From Styela clava (taxonomy: Eukaryota > Chordata > Ascidiacea > Stolidobranchia > Styelidae): 64,000 bases of DNA. Below, piece after piece: positions 48,947 through 59,783 of the stretch. The notes beneath the pieces are model-generated. The model saw nothing but the letters and a program-made list of their open reading frames with translations, made no database searches and had not been told where the DNA came from. Made by a program: the position numbers and the translations under genes. The first letter of the stretch is position 1. Each line of letters opens with the position of its first letter. Location of the stretch: the NCBI RefSeq assembly GCF_964204865.1, contig NC_135263.1, positions 14,677,426 through 14,741,425 of the forward strand. Reading direction: 5' to 3'.

Positions 48947-50485
48947 AAGGTGGGTTATCACGCGAACATTTCTGTGAAAAATTTGATTCTATATATTTTT
49001 TAAAATTTTAAACGTTTACCGCTTGCATAAAGTGGACTTAGTTTTCTATTTATGAATTTTTGAAACCCGTCTTAACGAAAATCGACCCAGGTTCGGAAAC
49101 GGCCTTTGATGACGTTCAGAAATTAGCTCCCTCGTCATTGGCGAGTAAGGTGTTCAACCTCTGTTTTTGGCGTTTAAATCCAGTTTCTCATCGCGTAGTT
49201 CAGTGAAGATTGAAACAATAATGTATTGTTAAACATAAATGCTAATGCATAAAAAGTTCTGAATGTGAGGGGATCAAGCCACGGCGTTTTGATGATATCC
49301 AGTCACACTTTTGTATGAACCAAATACAAATTGCCAATTTGTGCATTTATCAAAAGAGTGATAGTCTACTACCAGATAAACGTAGAATCCCAATAATGAT
49401 TCAGTTTTTTTTTTTTATATTCATTTCACATTATCATGCAACAAAACACTGTTATATGTTGAACTTACGAAACTGTCTAGTGATATTATCCTGATCTTTT
49501 TTATGTCAGTTCTATTAATTAAATTTGTATACTTTATTTTCCAGTCCACACTGCTATTAACAACACAGTCCAGCTGTTATCGATAAACTAATGAAGATTC
49601 GTGACAACACATTTATTGGCATGAATGAATTACATATGATGCAAACTTGTAATAAATTGTTAAAAATGAATAAAAACTGATTTGAATAACTGCGTGAGGT
49701 ATTGTTGTTTTGGGATGTGGGTAGGAGGTTTGCAGGGATTCCAACATAATTTTATGGGTGAAACAATCCTTCAACTTGGAGGTCTTCTTTTAGTTCCACG
49801 GAGAGACCTCAGGAAAGATTATTTGCGAAAATTGTATCCATGGTTTTCTCTTTGTTTCCTGCTTCGAGACAGAATCATCATTGTGAAATCTGCTGTAACC
49901 ACCAACTACACATTCCATACGTTACGGTAGTGTTTGCGCATATACCGGTACCGGTATAGTCAGATAGTCTGTATATACCGAAAATATAACAAAAAGACTA
50001 GTTATAGAATCAGATAAGCAGAGTAAACACACATCAATTATAAAATCTAGATCATTTGAGCTTTTTCACTAGAAAATATATTGCAGCAAAAGGTCCGGCA
50101 CAGAACTCGAGTACGTCTTGACCTCGATTAGTTGGGTTTTCTGTAATTTCTCATAATGCAATAATACTATTTAAAGATATTGGTATTGATTTAAATTACA
50201 AAAGTTTCCTCCAAATGCACCGCCCAATAGAACTAGTACACGATTCAAAATAAGTACACAGAATGCTATAATTGCCTTTGACCTAATGCAAAGTTTCTCC
50301 GACGAGTTCTCACTACTACGTCATCAACGGGACATACTAATTTGCGTTCGATTTCGGCAGGGTCTACTCTTAAAAATTCGAGTCTCGCAAACGAAGTTCA
50401 TTTTGTGCAAACGGTAATGGCTAAAAATCTTAATAAATTATATAGAATCAAATTTGCTACAAAATTTTGCGTGATAACCCACCTT
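48947..50485. mobile_element. 1.5-kb DNA element with TA-flanked inverted repeats
   Basis: The two ends carry a 19-bp perfect inverted repeat, TAAAGGTGGGTTATCACGC, which includes the flanking TA at 48945-48946 and 50486-50487. Weaker inverted similarity extends about 200 bp inward (AAATTTGATTCTATATA and a TTGATGACGT segment on each side). The TA flanks suggest a Tc1/mariner-type or, if the duplication is TTAA with one change (CTAA/TTAA), a piggyBac-type element. No transposase was recognised inside; an 82-codon frame at 49682-49930 is unidentified. Confidence 0.75.
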
Positions 50486-50528
50486 TAAGTCCATCTTATT
50501 ATTATTCTTTTTCTCGTGCATAACTGTT

Positions 50529-50747
50529 TGAGGTGAACCTAATATAGAAAAAAAACAAACTTGTATACTAGGCTTTTATTAGCTCAAACGTCGACTAAGA
50601 GTCTTAAAGCAGCACAAACCAAAGAATGACTTTCAAATCAAAACACCATGCTAATGATGCTATTAAAGGACGAACAGTATACGTCAGCAGGGTCAAATGT
50701 CGTGGCTGTTTTAGGCGTTGCTAGATTTCAAGACATAAATCACCACA
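50529..50747 (-). repeat. 3' LTR (219 bp)
   Basis: On the minus strand it begins TGTGGTGATTTATGTC and ends GTTCACCTCA. It is nearly identical to the 5' LTR but contains an extra block of about 52 bp after the AGCAGCACA-side sequence. Confidence 0.95.
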
Positions 50748-50757
50748 TTCTCCCCAG
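50748..50757 (-). other. Polypurine tract
   Basis: CTGGGGAGAA on the minus strand lies directly 5' of the 3' LTR. This is where plus-strand DNA synthesis primes in LTR elements, and it confirms the element's orientation. Confidence 0.85.
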
Positions 50758-50762
50758 CTGAT

Positions 50763-50850
50763 AAAAATAAAACAACAAAAGTATAATAATAACTCAAGTA
50801 TAATAATAATAAAATAAAAATAATAATAAAAGTATAATAATAACTCAAGT
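50763..50850. repeat. AT-rich (TAA)n-like simple repeat
   Basis: Alternating AGTATAATAATAA and AATAATAAAA blocks with a repeated ACTCAAGTATAATAATAA segment lie between the pol remnant and the polypurine tract. Confidence 0.8.
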
Positions 50851-50894
50851 ATGGAAACGTTAACCTGAAATAAATGGATTCGAAAGTCGCCCAA

Positions 50895-51212
50895 TTACGA
50901 GGCCCAGTCCCCATAACGATCAGGCGCCCGTTTGAAACGGCTCGACCGACGAATAGGCATCTCTTCCTTCTTAATTGGAGTAGAAGTTATATCTGCTACT
51001 TCAACTAAGTCATCAGAAAGGATTGTGTCATCGTTCTTCGAATAGAGATTCTCAAAACTGAATGGCACATCCTTAGGAGTTGATTCCGATATGGATTTAG
51101 TCTTTTCAAATTCCAATTGCTTGTAGTCAGATTGTACAGTTTTAGGGAATCGCGCCAGATCACTCGTTGAAACCGTAGATTCTCGACCATCGGGATAACG
51201 AATTAACGAGTA
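50895..51212 (-). pseudogene. Retrotransposon pol C-terminal remnant
   Basis: It continues the integrase frame beyond a TAA at 51213-51215 without a frame change. It ends with RRSSRFKRAPDRYGDW, the basic Arg/Ser-rich tail motif common at the end of Ty3/gypsy pol. So the upstream stop looks like a point mutation. Confidence 0.8.
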
Positions 51213-52433
51213 TTAGGCGTTAGCTTCCAGAAGCTCAACTTCTTCACAAATCGGGTCGCTTTTCGCTCGTACAAACTTGCGTAAGAGTACTTTACCGCCA
51301 TTCAATAGCCAGTCTGGTACGGAGTTTCCAAGCATAGATCGTCTTTCAAAATTGAACATGCAATTATGTGGCGTAGTACCAGTGGAGGTGCAAAGAAGTG
51401 ATCTTGTCGCATGTAGAGCGTCTGGCAAAACTTCCTCCCAAGCACTCTCGGGCAGATTTCTTGATAACAGCATTAGTTTGATAGTTTTCCATATGGTCTG
51501 GTTTGCTCTTTCGCACTGGGAATTCACTTTCGGGTGATAAGGAGTTGTATTGCTAGTCGCTATACTCTTTCTTGCAAGAAACTGTCTCAGTTCATTAGCC
51601 AAAAAGGAAGTTCCTCTGTCGCTGTGAACATACTCCGGTAGACCAACCAATGAAAATAATGATGCGAGACATTTAGTGACAGTGATTGCAGTCATGTCTG
51701 CACATGGGTATACAAAAGGGAATCTACTATACTCGTCCAATACCACGAGCAAATATCGCCGTTTTCCCGCGACGGGACCTTTAAAATCAATACCAATTCT
51801 CTCCCACGGCCGAGTAGCTTTGACCAAGTGATGGCTCTGATCGAATCTATGAAAGTTGGGTTTTATTTGGGCACATTGTCGACAATTAGCGCATTCTCTC
51901 TTCACATCGTCAACAGAGAAGGGCAAAGATTTAGAGCGTATGAAATGAAGTAATCGACGAACACCAGGATGACCCAATTGAGTATGAACTTCTCTTAGAC
52001 TCATAGTACAACAAGCGTTACTAGCACAAATTCTTGACAATGCGTCTGGTGCCACATTTTCTACACCTGGGCGATGGACAATTTCATAATCAAATATAGA
52101 AAGTTCTAGTTTCCACAATTGTAACTTTGTATTCTTAATTTTACTTTTATGATTTTTCCGAAAAATGTATGCCAAAGCCTTTTGATCAGTTATCAGTTTA
52201 AACTTTTTCCCATGCAAAAGATATCCCCCTTTTCTTACAGCTTCAACAATCGCCGCCGCTAATTTTTCTACGGCCGGATGCCTTAATTCCGACTTATCGA
52301 GAGTTAAAGGCAACCGGCCTCCTTTTTGGCTCAATATGGCTGCAATCGCAAATTTGGACGCATCGCACTCAATAACAAACGGTTCATCTTCATATATGCA
52401 CCCCAAGCACGCTTTTAACAAATCCGCTTTCAA
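51213..52433 (-). pseudogene. Retrotransposon RNase H and integrase region
   Basis: This 406-codon open frame starts in RNase H (ECDAS, later ITDQKAL and APDALSR). It continues through the integrase HHCC zinc-binding domain (HTQLGHPG ... CANCRQC) to the catalytic core with IDFKGP, the second Asp in HSDRG, and the Glu in CERANQ, so the D,D,E triad is present. It is closed by a premature TAA. A frame change separates it from the RT part at about 52430-52440. The domain is intact in sequence, but the polyprotein is not. Confidence 0.95.
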
Positions 52434-52610
52434 TTGATTAAAAGAAGATAAAGCTTTGCCTTTGGGGGGAAATGATGTATTAGTTGAAAAGGCTTTAGTT
52501 TTTCAGAAAATTTAGATATCCATTTCGAATAGTAGGAAAATAATCCCAAGCAACGTTTCAAATTACTTCCATTTTTAGGTGGTTTAAGATTAATTAGAGG
52601 TTGTAAATGA

Positions 52611-53270
52611 TCAGGATCTGGCCGAATTTTGCCATGTGATACCAAATGCCCAAGGAATTTCAGTCACTGAAAATACAGACTTATTTTTATTTAATGTCAA
52701 ACCTTGCCGCTCCGCAGCATTCATAAAAGCGTTTAATCGTTTATCATGTTGTGGTTGATCATCCCCAAGAATTGTGACGTTATCTAAGTAAGCAAGGGTG
52801 CCTTCAAGATTTTCACGCTCGATGAAAGAGTCCATGTATCTCTGAAATACAGCCACTCCATTAGTCACTCCGATAGGGACCCTGCAAAATTGATATAAAG
52901 AGCCAGCAGCTTCGAACCCAGTGTAAGGTCTGCCAACGTCAGAAATAGGAACTTGGTGATAAGCCGAACGTAAATCAATGGTACTGTAGATCTTTCCCTT
53001 AGCAACCTCGTTAATTATATTGTTTATTCGAGGTAAGGGATACGCGTCCAGAGCAGTGTATCTATTTATTGTTTGTGAATAGTCAATAACAAGACGTTTT
53101 TTACGTCTTTGGTCTTTTGTGACCAATACTTGAGCGCGCCACGGCGACTCTGAGCGTTCTATGGTGCCTTCCCGCAACAAACGAGCAATCTCATCTTTGA
53201 TGAACTTTAGATCATCGGAACTGTAGTTTCGGGACCTGACAGCAATGTGCTTACAGTTATCGTCAACAAA
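52611..53270 (-). pseudogene. Retrotransposon reverse transcriptase
   Basis: The open frame begins after a TGA at 53271. It covers the RT fingers/palm: RLLREGTIERSESPW, RLVIDYSQTINRYT, YPLPRI, IYSTIDLRSAYHQVPI, and the catalytic motif YLDN in place of the usual YxDD. A frame change near 52645 passes into the connection region (52430-52645; CLGLFSYYSKWISKFSEK). YLDN-type motifs are known from some Ty3/gypsy lineages, so this need not be a defect. Confidence 0.94.
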
Positions 53271-53356
53271 TCAAAAAATACGTAAGTTTCACTTACTTTT
53301 GCGCTAGCCAAATTGCAGACCTCTTTTCGTACAAGGAGTCGAGGTCTCCGTTTAAA

Positions 53357-53393
53357 GCATGAATTCGTCCGCAAAAATAACACCCTCTACGGT
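53357..53393 (-). pseudogene. Gag zinc-knuckle remnant
   Basis: CYFCGRIHA (C-x2-C-x3-H) follows the gag frame in a basic context. The normal last Cys is missing, and no protease (D-S/T-G) motif lies between it and RT. A deletion removing protease is inferred. Confidence 0.65.
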
Positions 53394-53923
53394 TAACTTT
53401 TGTTCCTACCGTAAGTACTTTTTACAGCAGCTACGTGTTGGTCACTATTAGAGCTAAACTCAGAAAATTGGTCTTCTCTGTTTACCGAAAATTTATCATC
53501 CATTGAAGTAACGGCTGCTTGATGAGGCAATGATTGCTGGTACGAATGCAAAAATTCCTCGGCTCGTTCCAAAGAATCAGCAATTTGAATAGCTTTTTCC
53601 AGTGATAATTCGTCATATTCTAGCAATCTTTGTCGAATATTAGCGGAACATAGCCCTGTTATAAGCGCATCTCTCAGCGCCTCCTCTCTGTGTTGCTCGG
53701 CGCTGACTGCTTTGAAATTACAATCTTTCGCAAGCGACCTGAGCGCCTGGGAAAATTCGGAGATAGTTTTACTGCTCAACTGAACCCGTGTAGCCGGCGT
53801 GTGCCTTGCATATATGATATTCTTCTTTCTTTGATAACGTTTGCGCAAAATCACCATAGCTTCATCATACACATCCCCATCTTCCACAAAGGAAAACACG
53901 TCAGGTGATGAATATCCACCCAT
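53393..53923 (-). pseudogene. Retrotransposon gag (capsid region)
   Basis: A 176-codon frame with SSPDVFSFVEDGDVYDEAM, ARHTPATRVQ and SEFSQALRSLAKDCNF, typical of Ty3/gypsy capsid proteins. The N-terminal part lies in a different frame at 53901-54134 (ALKVFSHWDRMLTNYL), so the gene is frameshifted. Next to that is a run of 11 C at 54076-54086. Confidence 0.9.
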
Positions 53924-54094
53924 GATAGCACATTTGTTGATTTGTCTTGAAACACCTTCCGTGGATCTGTTGGATTCCAGCTGTTAGGTAATTTGTAAGC
54001 ATTCTGTCCCAATGGGAAAATACTTTTAGAGCTCCAACTTCATTCGGCAAGACATCAAGCACTGGCACCAGTGATCCCCCCCCCCCTAATTTTG

Positions 54095-54146
54095 AGGTGC
54101 GATTCCACACTGTTATTCCCAGGTGCGATTCCACACTGTAATTCCT
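54095..54146. repeat. 26-bp tandem duplication
   Basis: Two copies of a unit beginning AGGTGCGATTCCACACTGT lie back to back, just beside the C11 tract in the retrotransposon leader/gag region. Confidence 0.9.
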
Positions 54147-55177
54147 AACTCAATTATAATTGTATTCAAGTATAACGACTATGGCATATTTATCAGTGTA
54201 GATGAGGGGTTCTAAACTGCAGTCTGCGGGCCAATTACGGTCTATCCTTACATCATTATCACAGTTTAAGCACGTTTATTCCGTAACAATTGAATTATAC
54301 CGGTATCTTATGTATACGTTTGGGTATTAGGATTACACACCGCAGTATTTTAGATATCAGCCGTATATTAAGAACGCTTGAAGATGTCACAAAACGAAAT
54401 CTAGGCACTGAAAACAGACGTTTTTTTTAGATGAATGGCGGCGTGTTTATTTCTTTATTGGAAAGAATCAAACTTCAGCGAAACAACATTATGCGCCATT
54501 ATGATCAGTTGACGCGCGTATTTCAAAATTTAATTCATTGCTTAATTCATACAAAAGTCAAACAAACATGTTCAAAAAATGTGACATGTGTAACAAAACA
54601 AGCCATAAGTAGCCATTCATACGATGCCATATGCTAGATGAGCAAGTAACTTCATTAGTCACTATCAGTTGCAAATTAATTGTTGAAAGCCGTGCTTGTT
54701 ATTTATTTCTCGGGAATTCTATCATCTAAATATTATAATTATTAATTTCATTACATAACAAACTGCAATGCTAGGTGTATCTTAAATCAAGCTTAGAGCC
54801 TATTTTGGAGCTTATTTCTCAAAATTTTCTCAGGCCGCTTAAGCGCGCCCTGAACCCCAGCCGTGTCATCGCGCACTTTTTCTCGCTCTCCTTTTCTGGC
54901 CCTACAATTTGATTCTGCTGTGTATTTTGGCTCGCCGTCAATCAACCTGGGGAGCCCCTCATGTACATCGTTTCTTAAATACAAGTTTTTAGCGATCCAA
55001 ATAGTTTCATTGCTGATAGCAAATTATTTACCACCCCCTAAATATCGAAACACCCCCCTAAAATGAAAAGCTGGGGAACATACTGACTGGCACCCGAATA
55101 AGTTTTTCGTCGGAAGTTAGCATTGCTTTCGGAAAACCAGTTAATCGTTTCAAGTTTAGGTTTTGGGCTAATAAAAT
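54147..55177 (-). other. Retrotransposon leader region
   Basis: About 1 kb lies between the 5' LTR and the recognised gag. It includes a hAT-end-like fragment at 54203-54240 (GGGGTTCTAAACTGCAG, then GGGCCAATTACGG) and a 63-codon minus-strand frame at 54793-54984 that could be upstream gag but has no recognised motif. Confidence 0.5.
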
Positions 55178-55344
55178 TGAGGTGAACCTAATATAGAAAG
55201 AAACGAACTTGTATACTAGGCTTTTATTAGCTCAAACGTCGACTAAGAGTCTTAAAGCAGCACAGGACGAACAGTATACGTCAGCAGGGTCAAATGTCGT
55301 GGCTGTTTTAGGCGTTGCTAGATTTCAAGACATAAATCACCACA
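55178..55344 (-). repeat. 5' LTR (167 bp)
   Basis: Same ends as the 3' LTR (TGTGGTGATT ... TTCACCTCA) but lacking about 52 internal bp. The rest is nearly identical. Confidence 0.95.
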
Positions 55345-56143
55345 TTGTTTCTTGCCAATTTTTATGTGATATTCTTTTTTATCTTGTCATTAATATTTTT
55401 CCTTGGGTAATTGATTTAATAAGGCCTTTTATCCCGGCTTAAAATACAATTTATCTTGCACTATAATACCCATGACATATAATTTACCATATTCTCCATA
55501 TAAGACTTATCCGCAGATAAAGCGCGGTTGTTCCTAGAACAGTGTTTCCCAACCCGAGGCCGCGGTCTCAAATGAGTCCGCGGAGCGTTTGAAATAGTCC
55601 GCAACGAGTCAGAAATTCACTGCCGGCCGCAAACGTTTCTGCGAAACTTAACCATCAGCCACGATTTACTTTAGAATTTACATAAAACATAAAAAGCAGG
55701 TTTATTTATATAACATTAATCGAGTCAATAATTTCTGGATACTGAATGAGTAGGGCTTGGCATATATTCGAATATATTCGAACTATTAGAATAGCAATTT
55801 ATTATTCGAAAATTTGGTAACAGGTCACTTGCGCGTCGTTTAATCAAACGATTGGATTTAGTGGTTGTTGTTCGAGGAATAATTTTTCTGGTCGGTGTCA
55901 ATGGTGGCAACCTGAATTTTCTAAATTGAAAAGCGGCAATACAAAATACTGAAAATGAAATTGAAAACACCATAAGTTTTTTAAAAACTTATTTAGGTAT
56001 GTTGCAAATGCAAAATTTCGGGTGCTACCGTAGTATTCGTATCAGGGCAACCTGGGTCTCAACCTGGGGTCGCGAACCCCCAGGGGTTCACGAGAAGATT
56101 TTCAGAGGTACTTGGACGGCAGTAGAGTTTTTGTGTGTTGCTG

Positions 56144-56363
56144 ATTTTTAATATTTTCTATTACTACCAGACGAAAATGCGTGTCGATTGAAAGTAGATG
56201 CCAATGGACCTTTCCCGACCTTTGACCTCTGAAAAATTCTTCCTATACTTTACTATTGAAAAATTTTCGGGGCTTATTTTAAGAGTGGTTTCGCGAGTTG
56301 GCGCCTGTAAAATGGGCTATGTGTTTCAAACCATCATTATGATTCATACTATTCAACAATCTG
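56144..56363. repeat. Repeat unit A
   Basis: A 220-bp unit nearly identical to 56714-56934. It includes CCAGACGAAAATGCGTGTCG and a GACCTTTGACCTCTGAAAAA segment. The ORFs that appear in both copies are by-products of the duplication. Confidence 0.9.
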
Positions 56364-56365
56364 AC

Positions 56366-56714
56366 AAAGACAAACAAGTAAGTCTAAAGAATAAAGGCAA
56401 AAGGTCAACCGTTCTTCCTTCATCCCTACCTGGTTTTACTTTGAAATGCTGGAAGTTTGTCGCGCATTTGCAACTCGCCACGGCGAAACCATTGGGAACC
56501 GCTACATTGCACCGTTTTTCAATTTAAACCCTTTCATTTATTGGTGTTCCGCGAGGAGATATAAAAAGTGTAAGTGTTCCGTGGCCGAAAAAGGGAAACT
56601 CTCACGTAGGGCAAAACAAAATATTTTATCATCTATCTCCTGAAAGGAATATGCGGTGCGGTAACCTACCAGTACCGTACCTGTAGGTCTTATATGCACA
56701 GTTAAAGTTGCAGT
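56366..56714. repeat. Repeat unit B
   Basis: A 349-bp unit nearly identical to 58669-59016. It contains GGTGTTCCGCG and TAAGTGTTCCGTGGCC, hAT-like subterminal sequence. Here it sits exactly between the two copies of unit A. Confidence 0.9.
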
Positions 56715-56934
56715 TTTTTAATACTTTTTATTACTACCAGACGAAAATGCGTGTCGATTGAAATTAGATGCCAATGTCCCTTTCCCCGACCTTTGACCTC
56801 TGAAAAATTCTTCCTATACTTTTCTATTGAAAAATTTTCGGGGCTTATTTTAAGAGTGGTTTCGCGAGTTGGCGCCTGTAAAATGGGCTATGTGTTTCAA
56901 ACCATCATTATGATTCATACTATTCAACAATCTG
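56714..56934. repeat. Repeat unit A' (second copy of A)
   Basis: A direct repeat of 56144-56363 with a few substitutions, starting at the end of unit B. Confidence 0.9.
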
Positions 56935-57188
56935 TTTTTTAAAAGTACCGGTAAAGAATTTTAGCCCAGTCTATCACAGCTATTTCTACACTAATTTTTT
57001 ATTATTGCAATTAAACTCTCAAGAAGGCAGAGTGATCATTGCATTATTTGATTTATATTCAAATTTCCGAAACTCAACTGAAAACTAACGAATAAAGTTC
57101 GGAAACCCAAAAACGAGGCAATATTTACGACCACGCCTGAAAATCTGTCCGAGTGAGAAAAGTGCCTGAGTGGGTGCAAAAAGGAAGC

Positions 57189-57281
57189 ATTGTTACGTCA
57201 CTTTTTGCACTTTGCTGATTTAACAATGTCATGAAGTAAATAAGGAAGTCGATGCTCGGGCAAAGGTCCATTGAAACGTCA
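57189..57281 (-). repeat. Interspersed repeat shared with 60436-60528
   Basis: The reverse complement of this stretch matches the plus strand near 60436-60528: GAGCATCGACTTCCTT, CATGACATTG-like sequence, CAGCAA and GACGTAACAATG. The same repeat family therefore occurs in two different elements in opposite orientation. Confidence 0.75.
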
Positions 57282-58268
57282 ATTTCCCCTGATGTTGTTG
57301 TGATTGTGACGCAACAATGTGAAATCCACGGCTTTGCAGGCAAACTGTGAAATTTCGAAAGACAGCGAGCTGTGAGCATTGGAGAAAGTGATTATGCTTA
57401 TTAAAAGTTGGGAGATATTTAAAAAATTCATTAGTTACGCGGAGGACAAGGACAATAATATCAACACGAACATTTAATTTAGTTACATCTGGTCAATAAA
57501 TTGTTGTTTCAACAAATCGTTAATCAATATATCACAACTTTGTTCGGTGTCTGATTACCGGGGGTTCGCGTTGATTGTTTCGTGACTCGGGGGGTACTTG
57601 ACAGAAAAAAGGTTGAGAACCCCTGCTATAAATTATAAATAAAATTGAATTTTCAATCTGAGATTTGATTTATTTAAAAGTCTCAGTTGACTGTACTATA
57701 TTTTTGCAATTTGTTACTATCTTGTCATTCCTTATTAATTCAAATAGGCCCTGATTCAACGATTGTATTATGTTAATTAACTTGTTGAATAATCCCCCCT
57801 TATATTATTATATCTTTGGAACTGTTATGTGTAACCAATAAAATAATTATTGTAATTAATCGAGGTAATAATCTATACACAGCCTTTTTTTTCTCGTGAA
57901 TCCCGAATGGCTTGTCACAATAGGACTTTTTCCTTCTTTTTAAGGGTCGGTCGACATAGTTGACATTGCAGTCTTGCCCGCCCCCTCCCGATTATATTCT
58001 ATAACTGTTCTTTTCCATTTATTGTAATTTTACATTTTTTGATATATTCGGAAAATGAATCATTATCATTGCTGAGCCAATTGACCTGCTATTAGCTAGG
58101 TTTATATATTTGCTTCCCATCCGAGCAATGTGCAAGTCGCACGGTGCTTAAAATTTCTCGTTATAAACTTGTTGTTTATATGTTTCGTGTCATTGTTTGT
58201 ACATATATCGGTATATCGAATTAATGACGTCGTGGTAATATATAATGGCTCTGATATATGTGTAAACG

Positions 58269-59134
58269 CAGGGGTCTCAAACTCGCGGGCCAATTGCGGC
58301 CCGCGGGATGATAGTTTGATCCCCCGCCTTGGTATTAAAGTTTAATGTTAGTGCGGCCCGCAAGTCACTTAGCATGAATAATGCTTTTAATATAACAGCG
58401 TTTCTCAAACTGTGTTCCGCGGAACACTAATGTTTCGCGAGCATCTCCCGAGTGTTGCGTGGAAAAGGAATCAAGAATACATCTAAACTGGTCGCCATGG
58501 CGATCTGAGAATCATGAAGTTGTTGCCCAACTGACCGTTTAAAATCGCGTCACCGTCGGCCAAAAGTGGACTAACTATGTCCGGGTAGTGGCATTTTCGT
58601 TAACCGTCGGTTTAGCTTTTTGACTGTTAATTTCAATATCAAATTTACAGTACTTCTTTTGGTTTGTTAAAGACAAACAAGTAAGTCTAAAGAATAAAGG
58701 CAAAAGGTCAACCGTTCTTCCTCCATCCCTACCTGGTTTTACTTTGAAATGCTGGAAGTTTGTCGCGCATTTGCAACTCGCCACGGCGAAACCATTGGGA
58801 ACCGCTACATTGCACCGTTTTTCAATTTAACCCTTTCATTTTTTGGTGTTCCGCGTGGAGATATAAAAAATGTAAGTGTTCCGTGGCCGAAAAAGGGAAA
58901 CTCTCACGTGGGGCAAAACAAAATATTTTATCATCTATCTCCTGAAAGGAATATGCGGTGAGGTAACCTACCAGTACCGTACCTGTAGGCCTTATATGCA
59001 CAGTTAAAGTTGCAGTGCACAAAGAATACAATTTGAACGAGTTGCTAAGCTTTTATTGTGAAAAACCTGGTGCGGCCGGCACTCATCCAGACTCTGCCCC
59101 AGCGGCCCCCAAGTAAATTGAGTTTGAGACCCTG
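58269..59134. mobile_element. hAT-like element containing unit B'
   Basis: The left end is CAGGGGTCTCAAACTC and the right end GAGTTTGAGACCCTG, inverted with one base missing. The flanks TGTAAACG and GACTGCTA do not match, so ends from two insertions may have been combined. A second hAT-type end CAGCGTTTCTCAAACTG starts at 58396 inside it. Unit B' occupies 58669-59016. Confidence 0.65.
58669..59016. repeat. Repeat unit B' (second copy of B)
   Basis: A 348-bp direct repeat of 56366-56714 with only scattered substitutions. Confidence 0.9.
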
Positions 59135-59783
59135 GACTGCTAAGTCTTGTCCCACGTTGATATACAGCGCCAAATAGTGGAGACACTTGCACCTTATACA
59201 GATTTATTTTTGCAACCTATTTCTAACTTTGCTTTTCATCTGTTTATTTTTTGTCGCTGATTGTTCGGTTGGCAAAAAAAAAAAGTTATATTTGTTTCAT
59301 TATATGGTGCAGTGTCAGTGCAGTCAGCATAAAAATATTTTAAATTTGCTTCGATATGGACAAAAATACAAAACCAAAAATGTTCAATTACATATTGGTA
59401 TAAATCCGAATGGTGGCCACTTTTTTGATTGATTGATAATGGAATACGGTATCTGAATATTTCAATTTGACAACAAAAAAGTGTCAATGGCAATGCAGCA
59501 GCGGATTACCGACCGTACCCTGGTATCTCAGCATTTTGTTTGTCTGTTTATTTTTTGTGTTGTTCTGTGTTTTACTGGTTTACGGTACGGTATGTCAGAT
59601 TCAGAATACCAAAATAAAACTGTAAAATGATTGATTGATAGTTTTGTCGGTTTGCAGGTTTGTATTTCGTTACACAGTCAGACAGGTAATTTATATCTCG
59701 TTTAAGTTGTAGACTACCGGTCGACTGTAGTCAGAGTACCGGTAAGAGGCGCATGTTCACCAAACGCCGCAAGTACTTCTAGT

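Larger units (their letters stand above)
50529..55344 (-). mobile_element. Ty3/gypsy LTR retrotransposon, inactivated
   Basis: A 4.8-kb element on the minus strand bounded by LTRs at 55178-55344 (5') and 50529-50747 (3'), each TG...CA. The flanking pentamers CTGTT and TTGTT probably represent a 5-bp target duplication with one change. The internal order is gag, then reverse transcriptase, RNase H and integrase, which is the Ty3/gypsy order. The copy is broken by frame changes within gag and at two points in pol, an in-frame stop near the pol end, and loss of the protease segment between the gag zinc knuckle and RT. The near-identical LTRs indicate a fairly recent insertion despite the damage. 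A primer-binding site was not recognised. Confidence 0.96.
55540..57625. mobile_element. Nested hAT-like remnants
   Basis: A hAT-type terminus CAGTGTTTCCCAACC starts at 55540 with no matching right end. A second element appears to run from CAGGGC at 56043 (GGGTCTCAACCTGGGG) to GGTTGAGAACCCCTG ending at 57625. Its ends are inverted but imperfect and have no clear target duplication. Inside it lie repeat units A, B and A'. There is no coding capacity. Confidence 0.6.

Noticed and set aside
56198..56942. Pairs of similar ORFs repeated in the 56-59 kb block
   Set aside because: Open only because the underlying repeat units A and B are duplicated. No protein similarity is recognised.
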